Of a DNA stretch of 64,000 bases, positions 33,623 through 42,529 are shown piece by piece. Positions within the stretch are counted from its first letter, which is position 1, and every line of letters starts with the position of its first letter. Where the stretch lies: contig JAFTCL010000012.1 of NCBI GenBank assembly GCA_017454745.1, positions 62,001-126,000 of the forward strand. Reading direction: 5' to 3'. Made by a program: the position numbers and the translations under genes. Under the pieces are notes generated by a model, which had not been told where the DNA came from, did not search any database, and saw only the letters and a program-made list of their open reading frames with translations. This stretch comes from Kiritimatiellia bacterium (GTDB taxonomy: Bacteria > Verrucomicrobiota > Kiritimatiellia > RFP12 > UBA1067).

Positions 33623-36600
33623 TGCGCAATTGGAAACTAATTACAGATGGCGATATCTTTGAGGCACTTGTAGGATCTCTACTGCAAGCCGACATCCCTG
33701 GAATTATTGTTTTTGGGCGACACGGCCCAGATTCAGGATTGGATGCAATTTCTTCCGATAGAACTCACGTTTATCAGGCCAAGTTCCATAGTGATGGATT
33801 AATGAGTTCTGCCATTGGTTCGGCAAAATGCGAGTACAAGAAAATCAAGGCGTATAGAGAACCGCATCATAAGAATTTTAAGCATTGGAAGGAAGTCACG
33901 GACTGGACTTTGGTTGGGAATTTCAAGATTAACCCCGATGATGAGGCGAAGTGGGCTTCCCAGATTGTGCCCCTTTTCAATTCAATTGGGATTGTTGCGC
34001 ATTTCAAAGGTGAAGAACAGTTAGATGTATTGCTAGACCACAACCCAGAAATTGAACGATCATTCTTTGGTGGTGGTATTCGAACGTTAATATACCCTGC
34101 AGAAGTGTATTTTACACTTTCTAGGCGGTCACGGGATGACATGTTTTTTGCGACAGAAATGATAGGCCGAGAGCCTACGTTAAAATCTGTCTTGGGATTT
34201 GCAGAGTCGCCAGATTTCAGGATATTGGCTGTAGTGGGTGCGTATTGCTCAGGGAAAACGCGGTTCCTGTATGAAGCGATGACGGCGATGGCGGGTATTG
34301 GATGGCGCGTGTTCTGGGGCCTCCGTGCATCAATGTCAAAATCAAATACATGGTTTAATTCGTTGAATTCGTCGAGAAAGACATGCGTGTTTATAGACGA
34401 TGTCCGAGACAGTTCGCTTATATGCGAAATGTCAGAACAGATGTCGGTGAACGAGCGTTCGAATTGGAAATTCATTTTTACGTGTTCTCCGGAATTTGTG
34501 CGGATTTTGCCTCCTGAAATCACGACGAATGTACAGTTTACAACGCTAAAGTTACCCTTGCTCACGCGGAAGGACATTGCCAATATCGTTCTAAAGTATC
34601 CAGACTTGGACAGGCATTCTCCGTCGGTGGATGTTGTTGCTGATATTGCAAAGGGCATGCCGTCACTTGCCTGCCTCATGCTTGAATTCTATCGTAAAAA
34701 CAGACAACTTGCTTTGCCGTCAGATTCTTTGTCTTTGATGGATATGTATATCTCGCGAAATCTAGAGGCGCTTGATTTAGTGTTGCGGGATAAGGCAAGA
34801 ATCGTACTTCGTTGGGCGGCCTTGTGGGATGGGATATCAATAAGAGGCGAAGATACGAGAAATACGCAATTGGATTTCCTGCAAAACATGGGCGTTAAGT
34901 ACGATGAAACAAGATTGATATTGAAGGGATTGTCGGATACGGGGCTAGTTGATTCGTGGCGATCGTATGGATGTGATTGTTATCGAGTTAGCCCGGCATT
35001 TGTTGCGCGACACATAATTGGCACTTGGATACTTGAAAAAGACAGTGATGCATATCGTGTTGGGCCTGATGGCGGAAAACTTATTGAATTATTATTAAAA
35101 GCGAATGTGCCTCATGAGGAGAAAATATTCAAGACCATTCCAGTTGTATTAGGATCGTACCTTAACACTGAAGATGAGGCAGAGCGACTTTTACGCCCGG
35201 TATTGGATCATTTGAGAGAGATGGAAAGTGATGCTGACATTGTGATGCAGCATGAAATAATTGGAATGGTGGCGAAAATTGGCCGTTTTGTGCCGGAGTC
35301 GGCACTTGGCCTTTTACGGAACATCTTTTCGAATCCTCAACCTGACTGCCAATACATTAATCATTGGGGTATTGTCCATGCCATTGCGGAAACATTGGCA
35401 GGAATCTCAGAATATGTCCGTAATCGTTTTCTGGCTATTCAGTTTGTGCAGCTTTTTAAGGATATTTATGAGTCAATACCAGATGAGAATAGATGTTCCA
35501 ATAATAAGCGGGATGAGATCGCTAAAAATGTCTCGTCGGTAATAAACCATTTCGGCGAATTACGGTATTTCCCAGATGTCGCCCTTTCAATGGTCTTAGA
35601 GCAATTGAAAGCCGGTGACATGGGAAATCATCCATTTGAGCAGATGCTTGCTAGGCAAGTGCTTGAGGCTGAGCGCCAAAGTTTTGAATCTTATTCTTAT
35701 CGTACGGTTACTTTTTGTAGACGGGCAATACGTTTCGGCTCTAATGAATGGAAGCGAGCAATTATTGTTCGTGACGAATTGAAGAGTGCGATTAGGCGGC
35801 AGACGAATTCGAGAGAAAGAGAAGTCCTGTGGAAACTTTTTCGTTATGGGTATCAATTTGTTCATAATTTCGGATGTGTCTTTGCTGATCAAGGGGATCA
35901 ACCTACAGCAGATGCTAAACGGATGCTTGTTAATGACGACTTAATATTCTTGAAGTCCGTTCTGGAAGATACCGATCATATACTTTCAATCCGCCAATTA
36001 CTGTTGATGCGCGAGGTGTGGGAATGGGAGTACACATACGGCGGCGAATCAGAGTATAAGATGATTGCCAATGAATGTGAACGACTGTTCGTCATAAGAC
36101 TTGGTTTCCCGTTTCAACATTTGATATGTTTGCATTCAAAAGAACACGCTCAATGTATTAACGATGTGGCAGAAAGATTCTTGAAAGCTGATTCAGCTGA
36201 TGAGATCGATTCATTCCTAGATAAAGCAGCAAATTATTATCGTGCAGATAACGGCGGCACTATTAAAGGAATGTCCGGTTTGGCTTTTAGTGAAATAGCG
36301 GAACGGTGTGCTAGGAGCTTCGATTTTGATAGCACGAATCCGATTAGTATCTTTACAATGAGATGCCTACAACGATTTGATGACGAGCATCCTTTGTCTG
36401 TTGCGTTTGCAACGACGCAAATTGCGAATTATATTAAGAGACAAAAATCGTGCTTAGATCATGGTGCTTTTGAATCTTTGTTCTTACGAATTCTCTCAGC
36501 GGTTAAGGATGGGGATTGTTTTCTGAAGAATGTCTATTGGAGTGGGGAGGCCGCTTTCTTCGGATCATTTACGAACGTAGAACTTGAATGTTTACTTGCT

Positions 36601-37518
36601 TCCAATATGGCTCCGTCTGATTTTGCACGAGTCTTGCCACCATGGATCAGGATTGATTGTTTACGGGTGTTAAATCGACTTTCTTTGGCACTCGATAACG
36701 CAAGAGAAATTGGGCAAAATAGCGATGCTGTGTTGGAAGGGATTATTGATAGTTTCTATTTGGCGATAAAATTTCGAAACGAATTGGATGAGCGACATTT
36801 TCCGCTTGGCTGGATTGTCGAGAAGTTTAATGAGGGGTATGCGGGATCAAAAATTCTGACGAACTATTCTTTTGTTGAATTGTCAAAATTGAAGCGTACT
36901 AAATTAGGCATGAAGGAGTTGTTGTGTTTCGTAGAGGCGTGGATAAGCCGTGAGCGTTCACGAAATTATGACAATCTATATCATGATGAATTTTGTCCAC
37001 AAGAGCTCTTCGTTATTGACGATATTGTTGGGTTCAACAAGGTCTGTGATTTGATTTTTGTTGATGACAGCATATTTGTAAGCAAGAATCTTGGCCGGAT
37101 CATTTCTGCTATTGATTTCGACGGCAATAATACTTTTAATTATATTTTTCAGTATCTTAGTCTTCATCCATACAATAGCCGAGATGAATTAGCATGTCTT
37201 GCGCGTTTAATTGCATATCGTCAGAACTCTGATGTTGTCAAGGAGATGATGAAAATGATATGTGATCGGTGTTCAATGTTGATGTCTCAAGAACGAAGTA
37301 ATATTTATTACAACATGTTGCCCAATGAGCATGGCGTATCGCGGAAAGGAAACGAAGTCCCGAAGGAATACATTGACGCGCATAAGGCCGCCCAAGATTT
37401 GTACGACAATGAACCTGATGATTCATCCGTCAAAGAGTTTTATCAGTATTGTATAGATCGTACTGTTGGTACTATTAATATGATTCGCAATCATATTGAA
37501 GAAGAAAAACATATCTAG
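33622..37518 (+). CDS. Nuclease-STAND ATPase, probable antiphage (Avs-like) sensor
   Basis: The 1298-residue protein has three parts. Residues 1-130 look like a Mrr/Cap4-type nuclease: Glu14 in FEALVGSLL, Asp41 in GPDSGLDAI and QAK at 52-54. About 185-480 form a P-loop NTPase: Walker A GAYCSGKT at 206-213, Walker B TCVFIDD at 255-260, then winged-helix-like text near NTQLDFLQNMGVKYDETR. Residues 480-1298 are a long, probably all-helical repeat region without recognisable motifs, as expected for a TPR-like sensor. This order (effector nuclease, STAND ATPase, helical sensor) is that of Avs antiphage proteins, which recognise phage proteins and then degrade DNA. The sequence is AT-rich (about 35% GC in a hand-counted line). 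Specific Avs membership is inference. Confidence 0.8.
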   Translation: MRNWKLITDGDIFEALVGSLLQADIPGIIVFGRHGPDSGLDAISSDRTHVYQAKFHSDGLMSSAIGSAKCEYKKIKAYREPHHKNFKHWKEVTDWTLVGNFKINPDDEAKWASQIVPLFNSIGIVAHFKGEEQLDVLLDHNPEIERSFFGGGIRTLIYPAEVYFTLSRRSRDDMFFATEMIGREPTLKSVLGFAESPDFRILAVVGAYCSGKTRFLYEAMTAMAGIGWRVFWGLRASMSKSNTWFNSLNSSRKTCVFIDDVRDSSLICEMSEQMSVNERSNWKFIFTCSPEFVRILPPEITTNVQFTTLKLPLLTRKDIANIVLKYPDLDRHSPSVDVVADIAKGMPSLACLMLEFYRKNRQLALPSDSLSLMDMYISRNLEALDLVLRDKARIVLRWAALWDGISIRGEDTRNTQLDFLQNMGVKYDETRLILKGLSDTGLVDSWRSYGCDCYRVSPAFVARHIIGTWILEKDSDAYRVGPDGGKLIELLLKANVPHEEKIFKTIPVVLGSYLNTEDEAERLLRPVLDHLREMESDADIVMQHEIIGMVAKIGRFVPESALGLLRNIFSNPQPDCQYINHWGIVHAIAETLAGISEYVRNRFLAIQFVQLFKDIYESIPDENRCSNNKRDEIAKNVSSVINHFGELRYFPDVALSMVLEQLKAGDMGNHPFEQMLARQVLEAERQSFESYSYRTVTFCRRAIRFGSNEWKRAIIVRDELKSAIRRQTNSREREVLWKLFRYGYQFVHNFGCVFADQGDQPTADAKRMLVNDDLIFLKSVLEDTDHILSIRQLLLMREVWEWEYTYGGESEYKMIANECERLFVIRLGFPFQHLICLHSKEHAQCINDVAERFLKADSADEIDSFLDKAANYYRADNGGTIKGMSGLAFSEIAERCARSFDFDSTNPISIFTMRCLQRFDDEHPLSVAFATTQIANYIKRQKSCLDHGAFESLFLRILSAVKDGDCFLKNVYWSGEAAFFGSFTNVELECLLASNMAPSDFARVLPPWIRIDCLRVLNRLSLALDNAREIGQNSDAVLEGIIDSFYLAIKFRNELDERHFPLGWIVEKFNEGYAGSKILTNYSFVELSKLKRTKLGMKELLCFVEAWISRERSRNYDNLYHDEFCPQELFVIDDIVGFNKVCDLIFVDDSIFVSKNLGRIISAIDFDGNNTFNYIFQYLSLHPYNSRDELACLARLIAYRQNSDVVKEMMKMICDRCSMLMSQERSNIYYNMLPNEHGVSRKGNEVPKEYIDAHKAAQDLYDNEPDDSSVKEFYQYCIDRTVGTINMIRNHIEEEKHI

Positions 37519-37752
37519 TAACCGTGACTTTTATTTGATGCCAGATAAAATGCTAATTTAATTGGAAGAGTAGTACTAAAAGAATTGGAAGTCAGACCAT
37601 ATTGATACCACAAATAAAGAAGCAATTGAGGCATGGGATGAGGATTCAACAAAATAATAGTAGGATAAGAACCTGAGGGTGCGTCCAAGCTAAAAGATTG
37701 GAAGAATTTGCACTGCAAACACTAATCCCACATTTTTAAGGTATTACGTAGA
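37519..37752. other. AT-rich gene-free tail of the island
   Basis: This stretch lies between two converging genes. It contains a short open frame on the minus strand without ribosome site or family resemblance, and no hairpin terminator that I can support. Base composition returns to the GC-rich type at its right end, which probably marks the island border. Confidence 0.5.
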
Positions 37753-39027
37753 TCAGATTTTGGACAGAACGTTGGCTAGGCGCTCCGCGAAACCCTCTAC
37801 CTGTTCCGCGGTGTGGGCGGCGGAGACGAAACCTACCTCAAACTGGGACGGGGGCAGATAGTAGCCGGCGTCCAGCATGGCATGGAAAATCTTGGCGTAC
37901 AGCGCGGTGTCGCACCGACGGGCATCTGCCAAATTGCATACCGGTTCCGGGCTGGCAAACAGCGTGAAGATGCCCCGGTAGTTCGCGCAACGTAACGGTA
38001 CCCCATACTGCCGTGCGGCGCTGTTTATTCGGTCGGCCATTTTTCCGCAAAGTTCGGCCATTCTGGAGTAGGGATCGTCGCGTTGCAGAATTTCCAATGT
38101 CTTCAGCCCCGCCGCAACCGCTAACGGATTCCCCGACAACGTTCCGGCCTGATAAACCTTGCCGCACGGCGAAAGCTGATCCATAAACACCGCCTGTCCG
38201 CCCACCGCAGCCAACGGCAACCCGCCGCCGATTACCTTGCCCATCGTGATGAGATCAGGTTTAATCCCGGCCAATTGGGAATAGGAGGCGAGATGAAAAC
38301 GGAAACCGTTGATTACCTCGTCCATAATCAACAACGCGCCGCATTGGTCAGCCAAACTGCGCAAACGCTGAAGAAAATCAGGCTGCGGCGTTACCAAGCC
38401 CATGTTACCCGCCACCGGCTCGACAATGATAGCCGCGATCTCGCGCCCCTTTTCGGAGACGATACTTTCCACCGCGTCAGCATCATTGTAAGGGGCTACA
38501 AAAGTGTCCTTGGCGATATCCGCCGGAACGCCTAACGAACTGAGCGTGCCGCCGGTAAGCAGACCGCTTCCGGCGGAGACCAGCATACTGTCCGAATGGC
38601 CGTGGTAACAACCGTCGAACTTGATGATACCGCTCCGCCCGGTAACCCCGCGGGCCAGCCGCAGCGCGGTCATAACCGCCTCGGTTCCGGAATTGACCAA
38701 ACGCACCCGCTCACAATGTTTCACCAGTGAACAAATCCGTTCGGCCAAATCAACCTCGCCGGGCGTGTTGATTCCGAAGGTGGTGCCTTTACCCGCTTGG
38801 GCGCTGATGGCGGCAACCACCTCCGGATGGGCATGGCCAAGAATCATGGCACCCCACGAACAACAGAAATCCAGCAAGGTTCTGCCATCTGCGGTGCGAA
38901 TATGCGGCCCCAGCCCGGACTCAACGTAAACCGGAACCCCGCCCACGCCGTTAAAAGCGCGGACCGGACTGTTCACGCCGCCCGGAATAACCGCGCAGGC
39001 CCGTTTGAACAACTCGCCATGATTCAT
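37753..39027 (-). CDS. hemL: Glutamate-1-semialdehyde 2,1-aminomutase
   Basis: This PLP enzyme makes 5-aminolevulinate from glutamate-1-semialdehyde, the entry to haem and other tetrapyrroles by the C5 route. The MNHGELF start lies after AAAGGGG and gives 424 residues, the normal length. Diagnostic segments are PGGVNSPVRAF, NSGTEAVMTALRLAR, FDGCYHGH, IVEPVAGNMG, MDEVINGFR and the PLP lysine Lys264 in TMGKVIGGGLP. The cyclophilin lipoprotein gene ends 22 nt upstream on the same strand, so both may share a transcript without a functional link. It is host-type GC-rich DNA, directly next to the AT-rich island. Confidence 0.96.
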   Translation of the reverse strand: MNHGELFKRACAVIPGGVNSPVRAFNGVGGVPVYVESGLGPHIRTADGRTLLDFCCSWGAMILGHAHPEVVAAISAQAGKGTTFGINTPGEVDLAERICSLVKHCERVRLVNSGTEAVMTALRLARGVTGRSGIIKFDGCYHGHSDSMLVSAGSGLLTGGTLSSLGVPADIAKDTFVAPYNDADAVESIVSEKGREIAAIIVEPVAGNMGLVTPQPDFLQRLRSLADQCGALLIMDEVINGFRFHLASYSQLAGIKPDLITMGKVIGGGLPLAAVGGQAVFMDQLSPCGKVYQAGTLSGNPLAVAAGLKTLEILQRDDPYSRMAELCGKMADRINSAARQYGVPLRCANYRGIFTLFASPEPVCNLADARRCDTALYAKIFHAMLDAGYYLPPSQFEVGFVSAAHTAEQVEGFAERLANVLSKI

Positions 39028-39049
39028 CGGCCACCCCTTTGCCAAACCG

Positions 39050-39658
39050 TTACTCGGCTCGGCGGATACTCTTTATCACCACCGGCTCGGTGGGAACGTT
39101 CTGATGCGGACCGTGATTGCCGGTGCTTACCTTGGCGATGGTGTCAATCACCTCCAAACCTTCTTTGACTTCGCCAAAAACGCAGTAGCCGAAACCCTGC
39201 GGATTCGGGGCGCGGAAATCCAGAAAAGCGTTATCCACCAGATTGATGAAGAATTGGCAGGTGGCACTATCAACCACCATCGTGCGGGCCATCGCGAGCG
39301 TGCCGCGCTTGTTCTTCAACCCGTTCTGGGCTTCGTTCTTAATCTGCTCATGGGTCTTCTTCTGAACCATGTCGGAGGTGAAACCGCCGCCCTGAATCAT
39401 GAAGTTCGGAATCACGCGGTGGAAGATGGTATTGTCGTAAAACTTTTCGTCAACGTAGGTAAGGAAATTCTTCACCGTAATCGGCGCCTTGTCCTCAAAC
39501 AGTTCCGCCTTAATCGTGCCCTTACTGGTCTCGATAACCACCATCACTTTTTTCTCCTCCTTCTTTTCCGGTTTAACCTCATCCTTCTTGGCGGGTTCGT
39601 CGGCACAACCCGACAACATGCACGCCAACAAGCAAAATGACAACAGCATACCTTTCAT
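39050..39658 (-). CDS. Cyclophilin-type peptidyl-prolyl isomerase lipoprotein
   Basis: The 202-residue protein begins with a lipoprotein signal peptide and lipobox (LSGC, Cys18) behind a perfect TAGGAGGT ribosome site. A short Lys/Glu-rich spacer (about 22-37) leads to a cyclophilin domain: FLTYVDEKFYDNTIFHRV, NFMIQGGGF, GTLAMART, CQFFINLVDN and FGYCVFGEV. It should assist folding of exported proteins from a membrane anchor in the periplasm. The Arg of the FHR motif is present, so isomerase activity is expected. Confidence 0.93.
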   Translation of the reverse strand: MKGMLLSFCLLACMLSGCADEPAKKDEVKPEKKEEKKVMVVIETSKGTIKAELFEDKAPITVKNFLTYVDEKFYDNTIFHRVIPNFMIQGGGFTSDMVQKKTHEQIKNEAQNGLKNKRGTLAMARTMVVDSATCQFFINLVDNAFLDFRAPNPQGFGYCVFGEVKEGLEVIDTIAKVSTGNHGPHQNVPTEPVVIKSIRRAE

Positions 39659-39765
39659 CGATACCTCCTAAAAACAATGTCACGTAAAAACAATGACAGA
39701 TTATATCCGCTCCCCGGGCAGAAATCAAACATAAAGACCGCCCCGGCGATTTTCGCAGATGCCGA

Positions 39766-41382
39766 CTAACGCGCCGGCGTTGACCAGCGGCGCAGAAAAT
39801 AACACGGGGCACAACTCCACGCGTGGCAGTAACTGTTGATCAAATGGTTGCCGTAGGGCGAGAAGAAATCGTCTTCCGGAACAAAACCCTCCCAGAAAGT
39901 GTCGGCGCCGCGTTTTGCCATTCCGCCCCAATATTCCAAAAGTTCCTTGCGGGCCGTATCGCGCAGCCCGGCCACGTCCAACGCCTCAATCCAGTAGTTG
40001 CGCAGATACGGGGTGAAGGGCTTGCGGACATCGGGAACCTTCGCCGCGTTTAGCAGGCAATCTTTGGCGTCCTGCCCGGCAACCGCACCGGAGAGTACCA
40101 TCCAAATCTGCGAAGCCATAGAAACCTGCCGATCCGGTCCGCTTACGAACAATTTGCGTTCAGCGTCCCAAAGTGATTCGCGGGCGGCGGCGGACATCTT
40201 CTGTACCAGCGGCTCAACCGCCGCAACCTGATCCCGTCGCCCCAATTTGCCGGCCAGCTCGATGGTGCGCTTCAAACCGTAAAGCAGCACCCCTTGCTCT
40301 GGCGCCTGACGATCCAACTTACTGTCCCAGTCGATGAAACACCACATCGGGGATTTTTTGAACAGTCCGTTTTCGTCAACATCGCGCAGGGTAATTTGCA
40401 GTTGCTTAAGCGCGATCGGCCACAAGTCTTCGGCGGTGGCACGGTCGCCGCTCGCCTCCAAATATTCCAGCAGGGTGGAGGCATAGAGTGCCGTGTAATC
40501 CAGAATCGCGCAATCTCCCCGATGCGGCGAAGGTTGGTCGTAACAGTCGGTTCGCACCATGTTATCCTGATCGGACAAACCGGCCAACAGATAAAGACAG
40601 CGCTTCACCAGATTGAAGTTGCGGTAGGTCTCGTAGTTGGCGAGCGCCTGAAGCCGCAAATCACCCAACCACAACCGGCGGTCGCGTTTGGGACCGTCCT
40701 CGAACATCGTCTGCATGCAGTCCCGCAACGTGTTCAGCGCGATGGTGTCCAGTCGCCGCTCTTCATCGTTGCCGAACCTACCCTCCGCCAAATTAATGGG
40801 GTTAGCGCTGGTTACCGCCTCGGCGGAAAAACCGTCAAACAAGAATTTCTGCTTGGCGCGATTGAATTCCGGCACCACGCAACGCACGTAACGAAAAGCG
40901 TAGCGACGGGGCAACGCCACTTCGCCAGGGATAAAATCAATGTTCACCACCTCGTCCTGAAACCAAGCGCGGGAGAGTCCGGTGGGTTTTTCGTCCGGAT
41001 TACCGACCACCTCCGCCAACGTCTCGCCGAACACAAAACGCAGCCTCAGCGGAAAATCCAGCGGGTTAGATCCGGCTTTAAGCTTAAACCGGAAATAGCC
41101 GGCCAGATGCCGGCCGAAATCCAAAATGAAATCCGCCGTTGCGGTGTCATTGCCGGTCTCGCCGATTTTTAGGCGCTGGAAACTCTGCGCGTCTTCCACA
41201 ACCTTGACCGTACCAACCGGTTTCAATGTCTCGCGGTACAGCGTCGGCCGCAAAGCTTCCGCCTTGGAGAGCCAACCCGGCTTTCGCTCGTTAATTTGGC
41301 GATCTACGCCTTCAAAACTCAACTCGACACCAAAACCGGCAACCGCCAGCCCGGCCGACAATGCAAACAACCACCATTTCAT
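39766..41382 (-). CDS. Secreted GH78-like alpha-L-rhamnosidase family protein
   Basis: The ATG follows GGGAGG by 6 nt. The 538-residue protein has a signal peptide (about 1-20), a beta-sandwich N-terminal half and an (alpha/alpha)6-barrel C-terminal half. The GH78 signature region reads EDGPKRDRRLWLGD. Compared with the DCPxRERLGxGGD form, Asp stands where the general-acid Glu is expected. Other barrel motifs are DYTALYASTLLEYLE, MWCFIDWDSK and YGNHLINSYCHAW. The reduced length and the altered acid suggest a subgroup whose substrate may differ from simple rhamnosides. Its own transcription start is likely, because a terminator hairpin separates it from the SDR gene upstream. Confidence 0.8.
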   Translation of the reverse strand: MKWWLFALSAGLAVAGFGVELSFEGVDRQINERKPGWLSKAEALRPTLYRETLKPVGTVKVVEDAQSFQRLKIGETGNDTATADFILDFGRHLAGYFRFKLKAGSNPLDFPLRLRFVFGETLAEVVGNPDEKPTGLSRAWFQDEVVNIDFIPGEVALPRRYAFRYVRCVVPEFNRAKQKFLFDGFSAEAVTSANPINLAEGRFGNDEERRLDTIALNTLRDCMQTMFEDGPKRDRRLWLGDLRLQALANYETYRNFNLVKRCLYLLAGLSDQDNMVRTDCYDQPSPHRGDCAILDYTALYASTLLEYLEASGDRATAEDLWPIALKQLQITLRDVDENGLFKKSPMWCFIDWDSKLDRQAPEQGVLLYGLKRTIELAGKLGRRDQVAAVEPLVQKMSAAARESLWDAERKLFVSGPDRQVSMASQIWMVLSGAVAGQDAKDCLLNAAKVPDVRKPFTPYLRNYWIEALDVAGLRDTARKELLEYWGGMAKRGADTFWEGFVPEDDFFSPYGNHLINSYCHAWSCAPCYFLRRWSTPAR

Positions 41383-41420
41383 CAATAACCTCCCGACCCG
41401 CTAGGGATATCCGAAAACAG

Positions 41421-41446
41421 CCGGTGCGCTGATTTTCGCGCACCGG
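41421..41446 (-). terminator. Hairpin terminator after the SDR gene
   Basis: A 9-bp perfect stem (CCGGTGCGC / GCGCACCGG) with an 8-nt loop starts 12 nt beyond the SDR stop. In minus-strand sense it is followed by CTGTTTTC, a short U-rich tail. Confidence 0.65.
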
Positions 41447-41457
41447 CCGGCACAAAA

Positions 41458-42507
41458 CTAACTCAACATCACCTGGCCGCCGGTGACCGGGATCGCCTGT
41501 CCGGTTTCATAGACCTGCTCCACCAGATAGTAGATGGCCTTCATAACATCGGTAGTGGTGCAGCCGCGATGCATCGGGACCTTGGACTCGTAGAATTTCT
41601 TCACATCCTCGAACGTCTTCGCGCCGGGTACCTTGCCGCTCTCCAGATACTGGCGGAACAAACCTTTGACCGGATCCGACCACAGCGGGCCATCGTAGAA
41701 ATTGCCGGGGCAAATCGAGTTGACTTTGATTCCGTCGGTAACCAGTTCCAACGCGAAACTCTGGGTCAGGCCGATGCCACCGAATTTGGAACCGGCATAC
41801 GCTCCATTGCGGTTGGAGCCGACCAAACCGGACTTGCTGTTGATCTGGATAATGTCAAACCAACGATCCGGGCAAGCCGAATGCTGCATCGCCAAGATTG
41901 GCGCAGCGGCCTGCACCACAAGGAAATACCCCTTGTAATTCACGTTGGTAACAAAATCAAGATCCTTCACCGACAGCGTCTTCACGCTTCCGGAGCGGAC
42001 CACGCCGGCGTTGGAAACAAAGATGTCGATACCGCCGAACTCCGCCACCACCGCCTTAACTGCGGCTTGAACCGAATCAGCGTCGGAGACGTTAACCGCC
42101 ACGCCGAAAGCCGTTCCGGGGCCAAATTCCTGATTAAGCGTGGCGGCAGCCGCCTCCACGCCGGCGACATTGATGTCTGCCAACGCCACCCACGCCCCTT
42201 GGCGAGCCAGGTCGGTGGCGATCTGCAACCCGAATCCCTGCGCCGCGCCAGTGACCACCGCCACCTTGCCGGCGACACGCCCGGATCCGTCCGCATAAAC
42301 CGCCTGATAGCACCCTATCCCGGCGATATCGAACCGTTGCGCGCCTTCCGGGAGTTGACGCCGCAACTCGGCGGGGATGTCGGCACAATCCTCGGAAATC
42401 GCGATTTTAACGGCATCCACCGTAGCAGTACCCATCTTCACCAAACGCGGCAACCCGTCATCGGTTGCCAAGATTCCCCGTAACGCGGGGAGAATTTTCG
42501 TGAGCAT
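41458..42507 (-). CDS. SDR-family oxidoreductase with N-terminal extension
   Basis: The 349-residue protein is a short-chain dehydrogenase: nucleotide motif TGAAQGFG at 86-93, NAGVV at 167-171, catalytic Ser in INSKSG, Tyr237 and Lys241 in AYAGSKFGG. An extra 80 residues precede the Rossmann fold. Extended SDRs of this sort occur in sugar-alcohol and rhamnose metabolism (sorbitol-6-phosphate dehydrogenase and the dehydrogenase half of RhaD-SDR fusions). The rhamnosidase gene downstream makes a rhamnose or lactaldehyde link attractive but unproven. It is cytoplasmic, with no signal peptide. AAGGAGAAGG precedes the ATG. Confidence 0.83.
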   Translation of the reverse strand: MLTKILPALRGILATDDGLPRLVKMGTATVDAVKIAISEDCADIPAELRRQLPEGAQRFDIAGIGCYQAVYADGSGRVAGKVAVVTGAAQGFGLQIATDLARQGAWVALADINVAGVEAAAATLNQEFGPGTAFGVAVNVSDADSVQAAVKAVVAEFGGIDIFVSNAGVVRSGSVKTLSVKDLDFVTNVNYKGYFLVVQAAAPILAMQHSACPDRWFDIIQINSKSGLVGSNRNGAYAGSKFGGIGLTQSFALELVTDGIKVNSICPGNFYDGPLWSDPVKGLFRQYLESGKVPGAKTFEDVKKFYESKVPMHRGCTTTDVMKAIYYLVEQVYETGQAIPVTGGQVMLS

Positions 42508-42529
42508 TTTCCTTCTCCTTTTGTTTTAA

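Noticed and set aside
37515..37718. 67-codon minus-strand frame between the STAND gene and hemL
   Set aside because: It has no ribosome site and no known motif, and it sits in AT-rich DNA where short open frames are expected.
30209..37752. Integrated prophage or transposon
   Set aside because: No integrase, transposase, structural phage gene, terminal inverted repeat or convincing flanking direct repeat was seen; only composition and gene content suggest transfer.
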